A stretch of DNA of 64,000 bases from the NCBI RefSeq assembly GCF_003945765.1, contig NZ_CP027712.1:186001-250000 (forward strand). Direction: 5' to 3'. The translations under genes were made by a program, and so were the position numbers. Below the pieces are notes generated by a model. That model worked only from the letters and a program-made list of their open reading frames with translations. It made no database searches and was not told the origin of the DNA. This stretch comes from Pseudomonas chlororaphis subsp. chlororaphis. GTDB lineage: Bacteria > Pseudomonadota > Gammaproteobacteria > Pseudomonadales > Pseudomonadaceae. Below are positions 1 to 8,740 of this stretch, piece after piece. Every line of letters starts with the position of its first letter. The stretch's first letter is position 1.

Positions 1-1
1 A

Positions 2-442
2 GGCAAGGCCAGCCTCACTGAAGCGCTGGACGTGATTGCCTCGATGTCGCGCAACGACATCAAGTACACCAAGGACAACGATGGGCGCAAAGGCCGGCAT
101 CCGGCGGGCAACCCACCGCTGACCGCGGCGTTGTGGGTCAACTACAGGCTGCTGGGCGATACGCCTCTGGCCGGTCTTGGCGCGGGTGTGGGCGCGCGTT
201 ATGTGCGCGGCAGCTATGGCGACTATTACGCCGGGGCGTTCCAGATTCCTTCCTACACCGTGTACGACGCCGCTCTCACCTACGACTTGAGCATGTCGCC
301 GCTGCAATGGAAGGGCGTGAAGCTGGCGCTCAACGTGAAGAACCTGGAGAACAAGACCTACGTCGACCGTTGCGCCGGCACATTCGACTGCTATTACGGC
401 GAAGGCCGGACCATGGTTTCGAGCCTGAGCTACGACTGGTAA
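2..442 (+). CDS. TonB-dependent siderophore receptor, C-terminal part (5' truncated by window edge)
   Basis: The reading frame is open from the first bases of the window and ends at TAA 440-442, so only about 146 C-terminal residues are visible. The segment reads as alternating amphipathic beta strands of an outer-membrane barrel: a GARYVRGSYGDYY strand/loop, then IPSYTVYDAALTYDL, then the LALNVKNLENKTYVDRC motif typical of the last strands of FhuA/FpvA-type siderophore receptors, and a terminal aromatic (W) as required for BAM recognition. The paired cysteines near the end (RCAGTFDCYYGEGRT) are common in ferrichrome/ferrioxamine-type receptors. The substrate cannot be judged because plug and TonB box lie outside. 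It converges on the minus-strand gene ending at 449. Confidence 0.9.
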   Translation, partial: GKASLTEALDVIASMSRNDIKYTKDNDGRKGRHPAGNPPLTAALWVNYRLLGDTPLAGLGAGVGARYVRGSYGDYYAGAFQIPSYTVYDAALTYDLSMSPLQWKGVKLALNVKNLENKTYVDRCAGTFDCYYGEGRTMVSSLSYDW

Positions 443-448
443 GGCGCC

Positions 449-1168
449 TCAGCGCGGATTCTGCAAAAACACCACATACCCCCTGAACCACGGGCTGTCT
501 CGCAGATAGCCTGGTTCCTGCCATTCGCCGCCCTGGATCAACCCCACCTTGAACGGCAGGCCCATGCGGTCGAGGCGGGGCAGGTAGGCGGCGTAGTTGG
601 GGATGCTGTGGCGGCCCTGGTAGGTCTGCACCACCACTTCGTCGATGACGCCCTTGAGCCCGGCGATGGCCTCGGGGTTGGCGTTGCTGCTCCAGTCCAT
701 CAGCCCGGTGATGCTCAGGCGGTACTGCGCAGGCAGGCGCTGGCGCAGGTCGCGCAGGAAGCTGGCGTACTCGTCGAGGTAGCGGGTGCGGGCGTCGAAA
801 TCGATCTGGATGCCGACCACCGGGTTGCCGGCCTGCTGCCAGCGCTGCACCTGGCCCAGCAGCTGGCGGTAGACCGGTTCCGGCCAGTGCAGGGTATGGG
901 CGCGATAGACCACCCAGACCTCGCCCTGGCGCAGGCGCGGAACGGCCATGCCCTGGGCGATGAAGTGCACATTGCCGCTCGGGTCGCGACGCGAACGGCT
1001 GATCTGCCCTTGCAGGATGTACAGGGTCTTGGCCTGGTTCAGCACCGGCTGCGGAGCGACGCCGCTCCACAGCCAGAAGGCATCGTGATCGCGGGCGTCG
1101 ACCGCCGCCTGGACACTGCCGGCCAGCAACAGCCAGACCGGCAGCAGGCATCGCCAGAAGCGGCTCAT
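449..1168 (-). CDS. DUF3142 domain protein, secreted
   Basis: A 239-residue protein with a Sec-type signal peptide (MSRFWRCLLPVWLLLAGSVQA). The mature part contains FWLWSGV, GIQIDFDART, LSITGLMDW and VVQTYQGR, which together resemble the TIM-barrel-like DUF3142 family (glycoside-hydrolase-like, function unknown). The start was set at the ATG at 1166-1168 because it begins the signal peptide and lies only 2 nt after the stop of the upstream gene (1171), so the two are almost certainly co-transcribed; a longer frame reaching 1306 merely overlaps that gene. The acidic residues in the IQIDFDA strand would be catalytic candidates by analogy with TIM-barrel hydrolases, which is inference. Confidence 0.75.
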   Translation of the reverse strand: MSRFWRCLLPVWLLLAGSVQAAVDARDHDAFWLWSGVAPQPVLNQAKTLYILQGQISRSRRDPSGNVHFIAQGMAVPRLRQGEVWVVYRAHTLHWPEPVYRQLLGQVQRWQQAGNPVVGIQIDFDARTRYLDEYASFLRDLRQRLPAQYRLSITGLMDWSSNANPEAIAGLKGVIDEVVVQTYQGRHSIPNYAAYLPRLDRMGLPFKVGLIQGGEWQEPGYLRDSPWFRGYVVFLQNPR

Positions 1169-1170
1169 GC

Positions 1171-3342
1171 TTACCAGTAGTACTGCTGCGACTTGCCCCA
1201 CTGGGTGTCGGCGAAGGTGCCTTTGAGCTGGCGGAACCAGGCCTTGCGCACCGCGGGCTCCACGTCTTTGCCGCCACAGCGGTTGTTGCCCGAGGATGCA
1301 AAGCAATTGATCGCGCGGTACAGGGCGTAGGCGCGGTCGTCGCGTGGCGCCTTGCTGTTGGCGATCACCTGTTTGTAGCCCTCGAGGCGGGAGAACGCTT
1401 CGCCCTTGAAGGCCGACGGCGTGCTGCCCAGGGACTGCTTGTCGGGCTGGCTGTCCAGCGGCATGCCGTCCAGGCCGTTGCGCAGGATGAACTCACCGAG
1501 GCAGTTCAGGCCTTGCGGGCTTTTCCCATCCTTCTCCAATGCCGCCGCGGTTTCTGCGATGCTCGGGCAGACGTAGCCGGACTCGGCCTCTTTGCCGTTC
1601 CACTGGAACAGCTTGAGCGACTGGCCGTTGCTGTAGACGTAACCCAGGCTGTAGCCAAGCTTGTCTTCAGGGGCGCTGGCGGGAAGCTGCCCAAGGTCGC
1701 TGGCAAAGGCCGCGTACTGGCCGCGCAGCAGGTCCTTGTAGAGCAGCACGAACTGCGCGGTATTACGTTCCACCGGGTCGGCGGCCTGGCTGATCTGCTG
1801 GCGCAGCAGCGTGGCATCGGCCACGTTGCGCAGCAGGGTGAAGCGCACCTGCGGGCTTTGGATCGGCGAGTCGGCGGCGAACACCTTGGCCAGTTGCTGG
1901 TTGCGCTCGTAGTTCATGGCCAGGGCCAGCTCCAGCTGTTCCCGTTGCAGCGGTTGCTTGGCCAGGGGCAGCAGTTGCAGCCACAGGGCTTGTGCGCCCG
2001 GGCCGTCGTTCTTCGCTTCCAGGGCCAGGCCGCGCAGGGTCTGCTGGCTGAAGGCGAGGTAGTCGAGGTTGGTCGCAGGCTCGGCGGGCAGAAGTTTCAG
2101 CGCGGCGTCCGGGTCGTTGTCGACGTACAGGGCGAAGGCCGCTTGCAGGTAGTCGTACAGCGCCGGTTGCCCGGCGAAGACCGCCTTCTGTTGCTGCAAG
2201 GCGGCGCGGGTCAGCCGGCCTTCGGCTTGCTCGCGCATCCACATCAGGTCGTTGACCGCCAGCAGCAGGGGCGTGCTGACCGGGTTGCGGTTGACCATCA
2301 GCAGCTTGGTGTCGACTTCTTCCACCAGATCGTCCAGCGACAGGTTGCGCTGCTCGTCCTTGGCCTGGGTCATTTGCCAGGCGTAGTCGGCGGCGAGTTT
2401 GTCGGGGTTGCCGTCCAGCCAGTGCACCCGGCGCAGCAGGCCCTTGGCCGACGCGACGTAGGCACCCTGTGGATAAGTTTGCAGGTAGGCGTCGAAGCCG
2501 GCTTCGGCCTGTTGCAGGGTGGACTTATCCACATGCTCGAGCGCCGGCATGCCGTATTCGTCGAAGGCGTTCTGCTGGGCGCCGTTGAGGAGCGTACGGG
2601 CGTTCATGTACAGCGCGGTTTCTTTCAGCCAGGTATTCGGACTGTCCTTGAGTGTGGCGAACGTCGTGCCGGCCTCGCTGAAGCGGCCGCTGTAGAAGTC
2701 GCCGGCAGCCTGTAGATAAGTGGCGAAACCCTTGCCCAGCGGTGTCTGCAGGTCGGCCGGCAACAGGCTGGCCAGTTGCGGGCTGTCCCAGTTGCAGGCG
2801 GCGAGCAGCTTGACCCGGCTCTGCGCCAGCGCCTGGCGTTCGCTGGCCGGCAGGTCGGCGGCGATCAGTTGGTCGACGAAGGCCTGGGCGCTGGCGTCCG
2901 AGTTGCTGCGGCAGCGGCTGCCTTCGCCGGACAGAAACGCATCGCCGGCCGCCTGAGGAGCTTCGCGCACCACCTGCAAGGCTTCCAGGCGGCCGTTGAG
3001 GTCAGTGTCGGCGCTGGCTGCCGGTGCATCCGCCGCTTCGGGGTCGGGCGCCGGGTTCAGGCGAGACACCGAAAACGGCACCGGCCCATACCCTTCGGCC
3101 AGGTCGTCGGCGTCCAGCGCTTTCGGCGCCAGGGGCAAGGCACCGCTGTCGGCCAGCAACAGGCGCAGGTTCACTCGGCTGTCGTTGCCCGGGTTGAGAA
3201 ACGGCAGGCTGCTACAGCTTTCGAGGTTTTTTTTGACCAGGGTCCAGCGCGGGTAACAGGAATCGTCGGAGCTGGCCTGGGCCTGGTTGCAGAGGAGGGC
3301 GCCGAGCGCCAGTGTCAAAGACGACAAAAGACCGATACGCAT
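1171..3342 (-). CDS. Large periplasmic helical-repeat (TPR/Sel1-like) protein of unknown function
   Basis: A 723-residue protein with a clear Sec signal peptide (about residues 1-23, ending NQAQA) and conserved cysteines soon after (DSCYPRW, LESCSSLPF). Most of the rest is alanine/leucine-rich helical hairpins such as TWLKETALYMNARTLLNGA and FDAYLQTYPQGAYVASAKGL, resembling the tetratricopeptide arrays that lead such proteins to be annotated as BamD/YfiO-like; no lipobox is visible, so that label is unsafe. It heads a two-gene unit with the DUF3142 gene (2-nt gap) and is divergent from the adaptor gene at 3584, sharing a roughly 240-bp promoter region. Function unknown. Confidence 0.7.
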   Translation of the reverse strand: MRIGLLSSLTLALGALLCNQAQASSDDSCYPRWTLVKKNLESCSSLPFLNPGNDSRVNLRLLLADSGALPLAPKALDADDLAEGYGPVPFSVSRLNPAPDPEAADAPAASADTDLNGRLEALQVVREAPQAAGDAFLSGEGSRCRSNSDASAQAFVDQLIAADLPASERQALAQSRVKLLAACNWDSPQLASLLPADLQTPLGKGFATYLQAAGDFYSGRFSEAGTTFATLKDSPNTWLKETALYMNARTLLNGAQQNAFDEYGMPALEHVDKSTLQQAEAGFDAYLQTYPQGAYVASAKGLLRRVHWLDGNPDKLAADYAWQMTQAKDEQRNLSLDDLVEEVDTKLLMVNRNPVSTPLLLAVNDLMWMREQAEGRLTRAALQQQKAVFAGQPALYDYLQAAFALYVDNDPDAALKLLPAEPATNLDYLAFSQQTLRGLALEAKNDGPGAQALWLQLLPLAKQPLQREQLELALAMNYERNQQLAKVFAADSPIQSPQVRFTLLRNVADATLLRQQISQAADPVERNTAQFVLLYKDLLRGQYAAFASDLGQLPASAPEDKLGYSLGYVYSNGQSLKLFQWNGKEAESGYVCPSIAETAAALEKDGKSPQGLNCLGEFILRNGLDGMPLDSQPDKQSLGSTPSAFKGEAFSRLEGYKQVIANSKAPRDDRAYALYRAINCFASSGNNRCGGKDVEPAVRKAWFRQLKGTFADTQWGKSQQYYW

Positions 3343-3583
3343 GAATTGTCCTTAATCCGAAACGATGGGAGTCGAAGGTCCAAGTGTGGTGCAAATCATA
3401 CAGAAGGCATTCGCTGGCATCTAAAATACCCACACGACCCGATACACGCCGCGCCGGACAAGGCATCTATGCTGTCAGGCGGGTGCTCGATGCCGTTGTC
3501 GGGATCGATAAAGATAGTGGCCACTTGCTTGACGCTTGCGCTTGCTGTCTTAGACTCCGCCCATCCGTCAGGGAGTTACGGTT

Positions 3584-4372
3584 ATGCGGCGATTTCATGG
3601 ATTGGGATTGGGATTCGGATTGACCTGTCTGGCGTGCCTTGCACAGGCGCAGACACCTGCGCCAGACGACCCGCTGCTCAGTGACAGCGCTGCCGGCGCC
3701 GCCGTGGCCAGCGGCAGCGAAGCGCGCGGCGTGCTGCGGGCCAAGGATCAGGCGGTACTGGCCGGCGAACTGTCCGGGCGCATCGTCGAGTTGCCCTACA
3801 GCGAAGGCGAGTCCTTCAAGAAAGGCGAGGTGCTGGCGCGCTTCGATTGCTCGGCCTACCAGGCCCAGCTCAATGCCGCCCAGGCCGCCAGCCGTGGCGC
3901 CAACGAAGAGCTGGCGCACAACCGCCAGCTGGCTTCGCTCAACTCGGTCGGCCGCTTCGAAGTGGCGCGAGCCGCAGCCAAGGTCTCCGAGACCCAGGCG
4001 CAATCCCAGGTCTACCAGGTGCAGGTCAAGCGTTGCAGCGTGATCGCGCCGTTCGACGGGCAGGTGGTGGCGCGCAAGGTACAGCGCTACGAAAGCGTGA
4101 CGGCCGGCTCGCCCTTGCTGGAAATCGTCGACAACCGTTCCCTGGAAATCCACCTGCTGGTGCCGTCGAGCTGGATGGGCAAGCTCAAGGCCGGGCAGAC
4201 CTTCAGCTTCGTCCCCGATGAAACCGGCAAGCCGCTGGCCGCCACGGTCAAGCGCCTCGGCGCGCGGATCGACGAAGGCAGCCAGACGCTGCTGCTGGTG
4301 GCGGCCGTACCCAACGCCGAGGGCCTGTTGGCGGGCATGAGCGGCACGGCGCGGTTCGCGGAGTTCAAATGA
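3584..4372 (+). CDS. Short periplasmic adaptor (HlyD/MFP family)
   Basis: A 262-residue membrane-fusion-protein-like subunit with a cleavable signal peptide (residues 1-23, ...LACLAQAQ). A biotinyl-lipoyl half (ELSGRIVELPYSEGESFKKGEVLARFDCSAY) is followed by a short helical hairpin (QLNAAQAAS to SQVYQVQVKR) and the second lipoyl half plus beta-barrel (CSVIAPFDGQVVARKVQRYESVTAGSPL). The hairpin is short compared with RND adaptors. A GGGAG ribosome site precedes ATG 3584. Its stop overlaps the next gene's start (ATGA), so it is the first gene of a three-gene unit of adaptor-like proteins. By family, such proteins bridge an inner-membrane component to a TolC-like channel; here the likely channel is the gene at 19971. 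Confidence 0.85.
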   Translation: MRRFHGLGLGFGLTCLACLAQAQTPAPDDPLLSDSAAGAAVASGSEARGVLRAKDQAVLAGELSGRIVELPYSEGESFKKGEVLARFDCSAYQAQLNAAQAASRGANEELAHNRQLASLNSVGRFEVARAAAKVSETQAQSQVYQVQVKRCSVIAPFDGQVVARKVQRYESVTAGSPLLEIVDNRSLEIHLLVPSSWMGKLKAGQTFSFVPDETGKPLAATVKRLGARIDEGSQTLLLVAAVPNAEGLLAGMSGTARFAEFK

Positions 4373-5688
4373 ACGCGCCGGTAGCGGGCGCCGCCGAGCA
4401 GGTCTTCGCCCGGTTCCTCGACCTGGAGCGCCAGACCCGCGCCGCGCGCACGGTCGAGCAACTGGCCTACAGCCTGGTCAACGACAGCCAGGCACTGTTC
4501 GGCTATCGCCACGCGGCGCTGGTGATCGCCGGCAAGGTCCGCGCGGTGACTGGCGTCAGCGCGCTCGATCCGAATGCGCCCTTCGTGGCTTTCGTCGAAC
4601 AGGCGGTGGCCCAACTGTTCAAGCTCGAACTCGCGCAGCAGGCGCGGGTGGTCGCGGCCGAGCAACTGAGCGCCCCGGTACGGGCCGACTGGCAGAGCCT
4701 GTCGGCGGCGCAAGTGTTCTGGTTGCCGCTGATCGATCGTCAGGGCGCGCTCTTTGGTGGCCTGTGGCTGGCCCGCGACAATCCGTGGAACCCTTCCGAA
4801 CAAGTATTGCTGGCGCAACTGGGCGACACCTACAGCCACGCCTGGCTGGCGCTGCAACCGCGCAAGCCGTGGCGCCTGCGCTGGAACCGCAAACGCCGGC
4901 TGGCGCTGTTGGCGGTGGTGTTGCTGGGCTTGCTGATTCCGGTGCGGCAGTCGGTGCTGGCGCCGGCCGAAGTGGTGCCGCTGGGCGGGCGTGTGGTGGC
5001 GGCGCCGCTGGATGGGGTGATCGCCGAGTTTCTGGTCAAGCCCAACCAGACGGTGAAGACCGGCGACCTGCTGCTGCGTTTCGAAAACACCACCCTCAAT
5101 GCCCAGGCCGATGTCGCCGCCCGCGCCTTGGGCGTGGCTGAGGCGGAACTGAAGGCCAATTCCCAGCGGGCCTTCGCCGATGCCGAATCCAGCTCGAAGA
5201 TCGACCTGCTGGCGGCCCGGGTCGAACAGAAACGCGCCGAACGCGATTACGCCCGCGAATTGCTCAAGCGCAGCGAAGTACGGGCCGAACGCGACGGCAT
5301 CGCGGTGTTCGCCGACGCCGAGCGCTGGACCGGCAAACCGGTTCAGACCGGCGAGCGCCTGATGGAAATCGCCGACCCCAACCAGGCCGAGTTGCGCATC
5401 GAACTGGCCGTGGGCGATGCCATTGCCCTGGAGCCCGGCGCGCAGGTGGCGCTGTTTCTCGACAGCGACCCGTTGCAGCGCCATCTGGCCAGCCTCGAAC
5501 GGGCGGCCTACGAGGCGCAGCCGACGCCGGGCGGGCAATTGGCCTACCGCCTCGATGCGCGTTTTCGCGACGCGCCGCCGCGGATCGGCCTGCGCGGCAC
5601 GGCCAAGCTCTTCGGTGAGCGCGCGCCGCTGGCGCTGTACCTGCTGCGCCGGCCGCTGGCCGGCCTGCGGCAGAGCGTGGGCCTGTAA
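4369..5688 (+). CDS. GAF-like domain fused to TM helix and HlyD adaptor
   Basis: A 439-residue protein in three parts. Residues about 10-165 resemble a GAF domain (LVNDSQALFGYRHAALVIAG, then VFWLPLIDRQGALFGGLWLAR). A single transmembrane helix lies at about 178-193, preceded by basic residues. The periplasmic part has a lipoyl domain split by a coiled-coil hairpin (DGVIAEFLVKPNQTVKTGDLLLRF ... RDGIAVFADAERWTGKPVQTGERL). A cytoplasmic sensor-like domain attached to an adaptor is unusual among HlyD proteins. It overlaps the preceding gene by 4 nt and the following gene by 1 nt (TAATG), implying translational coupling. The ligand, if any, cannot be predicted. Confidence 0.8.
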   Translation: MNAPVAGAAEQVFARFLDLERQTRAARTVEQLAYSLVNDSQALFGYRHAALVIAGKVRAVTGVSALDPNAPFVAFVEQAVAQLFKLELAQQARVVAAEQLSAPVRADWQSLSAAQVFWLPLIDRQGALFGGLWLARDNPWNPSEQVLLAQLGDTYSHAWLALQPRKPWRLRWNRKRRLALLAVVLLGLLIPVRQSVLAPAEVVPLGGRVVAAPLDGVIAEFLVKPNQTVKTGDLLLRFENTTLNAQADVAARALGVAEAELKANSQRAFADAESSSKIDLLAARVEQKRAERDYARELLKRSEVRAERDGIAVFADAERWTGKPVQTGERLMEIADPNQAELRIELAVGDAIALEPGAQVALFLDSDPLQRHLASLERAAYEAQPTPGGQLAYRLDARFRDAPPRIGLRGTAKLFGERAPLALYLLRRPLAGLRQSVGL

Positions 5689-7784
5689 TGAACCTGCCGG
5701 GCCTGCGCGCGGACTTGCAGCTGTCGCCAGCGGCGCCGGCACTGGACGGTTCGCCGCGCTGGACCCTGGCCGACCCGGTGCGCGGCCGCTATTTCAAGCT
5801 CGGCGCGGCGGCGATGCGCTTGCTCAGGCATTGGTCCCTGGGGGATGCCGGGCAAGTGCTGCGCGCCGCCAATCGCGAGCCGGGGTTGCCCCTGGGCGGC
5901 GCGGAACTGGAAGAGCTGCTGGGTTTTTTGCGCAGCCATGACCTGATCACCGCCCTCGATCCGCAGCAGCGCGCCAGCTATGAGCTCAAGGCCGCCGCCC
6001 AGCACCAGAGCCTGTGGCAGGTGCTGCTGCACCAATACCTGTTCTTTCGTATCCCGCTGTGGCGCCCGGACTCCTTTCTCAATCGCGCCTGGCCGTGGCT
6101 GGCGCGGTTCGGCCCGGGGTTGCTGCGCTACGGCTTGCCCCTGACCCTGGGGCTGGGAGTGTTTCTGGTGTCGCGGGACTGGCAGCGCTTCCTGGCGACC
6201 TTTCCCCACCTGTTCAGCCTCGGCGGCGCCCTGGCGTTCGGCGTGGCGCTGTTCTTCGCCAAGCTGTGCCATGAGTTCGGCCACGCCTTCATGGCCAAGC
6301 GCGCCGGTTGCCGGGTGCAGAGCATGGGGGTGGCGTTCATGGTGCTGCTGCCGATGTTCTACACCGACGTCAGCGATGCCTGGCGGGTCAATGACCGCCG
6401 CGCGCGCTTGCTGATCGGCGCCGGCGGCGTGCTGGCCGAGCTGCTGCTGGCCAGCATCGCCCTGCTGGCCTGGTCGCTGCTGCCGGACGGCCCGGCGCGC
6501 ACCGCGGCCTTCATGCTCGCCAGCGCCACCTGGATCACCACCCTGGTGATCAACCTGAACCCCTTCATGCGCTTCGACGGCTACTTTCTGCTGAGCGATT
6601 TCTGGGAGGTGGACAACCTGCAAGGGCGGGCCTTCGCCCTCTGTCGCTGGCGCCTGCGCGAGGCCTTGTTCGGCTACCGGGAGCCGGCGCCGGAGCCCTG
6701 GTCGCCGGCCATGCAGCGGCGTCTGCTGTGGTGGGGTTATGGCTCGTGGCTGTGGCGCGCGGTGCTGTTTTTCGGGATTGCGCTGGCGGTGTACCACCTG
6801 TTTTTCAAGCTGCTGGGCATCTTCCTGATGCTGGTGGAACTGGTCTGGTTCATCTTTTTGCCCATCGTGCGGGAATGGCGCGAATGGTGGACGCACCGCG
6901 AACAGGCCCACGCGCCACGGGTATTGCTCAGCGGCCTGGGGTTGTTGGCGGCGCTGCTGCTGGTGGCGGTGCCCTGGCGCGGCTCGGTGGAGGTGCCGGC
7001 GATGCTCGAAGCCGGGCGCGCCAGCGCCTTGCATGCGCCGGTGGCGGCGCGGGTCCGGCAGGTCAATGTCAGCGACGGCCAGGCGGTGAGCAAGGACCAG
7101 GTTTTGGTTGAGCTCGAATCCCCGGACCTGGCCTCGCGCCAGGCCATCGCCCGGCGGGAAATCGAGATCCAGCAATTGCAGATGCGCCGCCGGGCCGGGC
7201 GCAGCGAGACCGCCGCCGATGCCGGGATCGTCGAGCAGCGGCTGGCCGAGGCCGTGGCCGAATACCGCGGCCTGTCGGCGCAACGCGAGCGCCTGCTGCT
7301 GCGCGCGCCCGAGGCCGGCCAACTGCGCGACTTGCTGCCGCAACTGCAGGTGGGCCGCTGGGTTTCGCCCAAGGAGCCGCTGGCCCGGGTGGTCGAGCCG
7401 GGGGCGCGCTTGCGTGGTTTTCTCGCCGAGGCCGACCTGTGGCGGGTCGCGCCGGGCGCCACGGGCCGCTTTATCGCCGACGACCCGATGCACCCGGCGC
7501 TTGAGGTGCAATTGACCGAAGTCGATACCAACGGCGTGGCGTATATCGATCAGGAGGCGCTGACCTCCGATCACCATGGGCCGATTGCCGTGCGCCGCGA
7601 TGAAAGCCGCCGCGCCGAACCGGTCCAGGCGCAGTACGGCGCGCGGCTCAAGGTGCTCGATGCCAGCGTCACGCCGAGCCAGCCGCTGCGCGGCGTGGTG
7701 GTGTTGCAGGGGCGTGGCGAGTCGCTGCTCGGTACGGCCTGGCGGCGCCTGGCGGCGCTGGGCGTGAGGGAAAGCGGGTTCTGA
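5688..7784 (+). CDS. PqqD-like / M50 site-2 protease / HlyD fusion membrane protein
   Basis: A 698-residue fusion. Residues about 20-90 look like a PqqD-type winged helix (DPVRGRYFKLG... LEELLGFLRSHDLI), the fold that binds leader peptides in RiPP systems. A polytopic membrane block follows with the M50 metalloprotease motif HEFGH at 195-199 and the second motif NPFMRFDG, in which D297 would be the third zinc ligand; catalytic E196 is intact. After several more membrane helices, residues about 440-698 form a lipoyl/HlyD periplasmic arm (APVAARVRQVNVSDGQAVSKDQVL). The family is sometimes annotated 'putative peptide zinc metalloprotease protein'. It is last in the adaptor unit. I infer that it recognises and perhaps cleaves an exported substrate, most plausibly the LEPR protein at 12328. 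Confidence 0.85.
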   Translation: MNLPGLRADLQLSPAAPALDGSPRWTLADPVRGRYFKLGAAAMRLLRHWSLGDAGQVLRAANREPGLPLGGAELEELLGFLRSHDLITALDPQQRASYELKAAAQHQSLWQVLLHQYLFFRIPLWRPDSFLNRAWPWLARFGPGLLRYGLPLTLGLGVFLVSRDWQRFLATFPHLFSLGGALAFGVALFFAKLCHEFGHAFMAKRAGCRVQSMGVAFMVLLPMFYTDVSDAWRVNDRRARLLIGAGGVLAELLLASIALLAWSLLPDGPARTAAFMLASATWITTLVINLNPFMRFDGYFLLSDFWEVDNLQGRAFALCRWRLREALFGYREPAPEPWSPAMQRRLLWWGYGSWLWRAVLFFGIALAVYHLFFKLLGIFLMLVELVWFIFLPIVREWREWWTHREQAHAPRVLLSGLGLLAALLLVAVPWRGSVEVPAMLEAGRASALHAPVAARVRQVNVSDGQAVSKDQVLVELESPDLASRQAIARREIEIQQLQMRRRAGRSETAADAGIVEQRLAEAVAEYRGLSAQRERLLLRAPEAGQLRDLLPQLQVGRWVSPKEPLARVVEPGARLRGFLAEADLWRVAPGATGRFIADDPMHPALEVQLTEVDTNGVAYIDQEALTSDHHGPIAVRRDESRRAEPVQAQYGARLKVLDASVTPSQPLRGVVVLQGRGESLLGTAWRRLAALGVRESGF

Positions 7785-7811
7785 AACAAGGAATTTTCAG
7801 GGAGAACGCAT

Positions 7812-8315
7812 ATGTTGCATAAGGATTCGGCCATGTCCGATGGCCTGGTGGTACGTCCGTCGCGGCCCACCGACGGACCGTTCCTGCAGGGCCTTTACCG
7901 TTCGGCGCGCAGCGATCTGCAATGGATCGATGGCGAGCAGGAGCAGATCGAGCAGGTGATCGCCCAGCAATTCCAGGTCCAGGAGCAGGGGGCGGGGGAG
8001 AACTTCCCCGGCGCCATGCACTACGTGATCGAAAAGCTCGGCAGCGCCATCGGTGCCCTGACCACCGATTTCGGCGCCAATGAAATCCGTGTGCTGTACC
8101 TGGCGTTCATTCCCGCCGCCCGCGGTCGCGGTTATGGGCGCACGGTGCTGCAGGGCGTGCAGAAAGCCGCCGAGCAGGTGCGCTGCCCGGTGGCTACGGT
8201 GGTCTGGGCCAGCAACCCCCATGCGCGCCGGCATTACCTGGCGCTGGGGTTTCAGGTCGAGGAAGCCAACCCGGCGGCCGAGCGGCTGGTGTGGTACCCC
8301 GGCCCGCGCGGCTGA
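7812..8315 (+). CDS. GNAT-family N-acetyltransferase
   Basis: A 167-residue protein with the GNAT fold: strand beta4 (IRVLYLAFIPAARGRGYGRTVLQG) carries the acetyl-CoA pyrophosphate-binding Q/RxxGxG/A motif, and WASNPHARRHYLALGF is the typical motif B. ATG 7812 is preceded by GGGAG at a good distance; a second ATG at 7833 is possible. It lies 27 bp after the M50 fusion gene and could be read through from it, but similar GNAT genes next to DUF6916 and Tail-Collar genes occur in pseudomonads, so its partner set is unclear. The substrate is unknown. Confidence 0.85.
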   Translation: MLHKDSAMSDGLVVRPSRPTDGPFLQGLYRSARSDLQWIDGEQEQIEQVIAQQFQVQEQGAGENFPGAMHYVIEKLGSAIGALTTDFGANEIRVLYLAFIPAARGRGYGRTVLQGVQKAAEQVRCPVATVVWASNPHARRHYLALGFQVEEANPAAERLVWYPGPRG

Positions 8316-8375
8316 GCGACGCAATTCGGCGGGTTCGAGCCGGTGCCTGGGGCGCTGCCGTCAGGCACGCTCGGT

Positions 8376-8687
8376 TCAGTTGAAGGCGATATAGAAATAG
8401 CCCAGCGTCGGATCGCGGCCCAGGGCCGGCACCCGCGACACGAACATGCCCTGCAGGTGGCCGACGCCGGGCAGTTCCAGGTCGCACAGGCCGTCGACGA
8501 ACGCTGTCGGCGCCAGGCTGTTGAGCTCGACGCAGAAGGGCATGCGCGGGCTGTTCGGCATGCGGGACTGGGGAGTGTCCTTGATGGACTCGATATGGAC
8601 CGGCAACACGCTGCCGTCCGGTAGCAACAGATTGCAGGTTTGCCCCAGCAAAGGCTGGAAATGCTCACTTTGCAGCAGATGCAGCAT
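8376..8687 (-). CDS. DUF6916 family protein
   Basis: A 103-residue protein (MLHLLQSEHFQPLLGQTC ...) matching in my recollection the small DUF6916 family that accompanies Tail-Collar genes. It has a Q-x-L-x-G-x-x-C start followed by beta-rich sequence ending in GYFYIAF. I chose the ATG at 8687 because AGGAG lies about 7 nt upstream of it; a longer frame reaching 8744 would overlap the preceding stop and run through a terminator hairpin. It is downstream of the Tail-Collar gene on the same strand. Function unknown; the conserved pairing suggests it handles or caps the collar-domain protein. Confidence 0.7.
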   Translation of the reverse strand: MLHLLQSEHFQPLLGQTCNLLLPDGSVLPVHIESIKDTPQSRMPNSPRMPFCVELNSLAPTAFVDGLCDLELPGVGHLQGMFVSRVPALGRDPTLGYFYIAFN

Positions 8688-8704
8688 GGCGCCACTCCTG
8701 GCCG

Positions 8705-8733
8705 GAAAAAGGGCCGGGGGAATGTCCCCCGGC
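8705..8733 (-). terminator. Intrinsic terminator between Tail-Collar and DUF6916 genes
   Basis: A perfect 9-bp inverted repeat (GCCGGGGGA / TCCCCCGGC, 8713-8721 and 8725-8733) with a 3-nt loop. On the minus strand it is followed by CCCTTTTT. It sits 8 nt after the stop of the collar gene and before the chosen DUF6916 start, so it may attenuate expression of the second gene. Confidence 0.6.
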
Positions 8734-8740
8734 GCGAACT

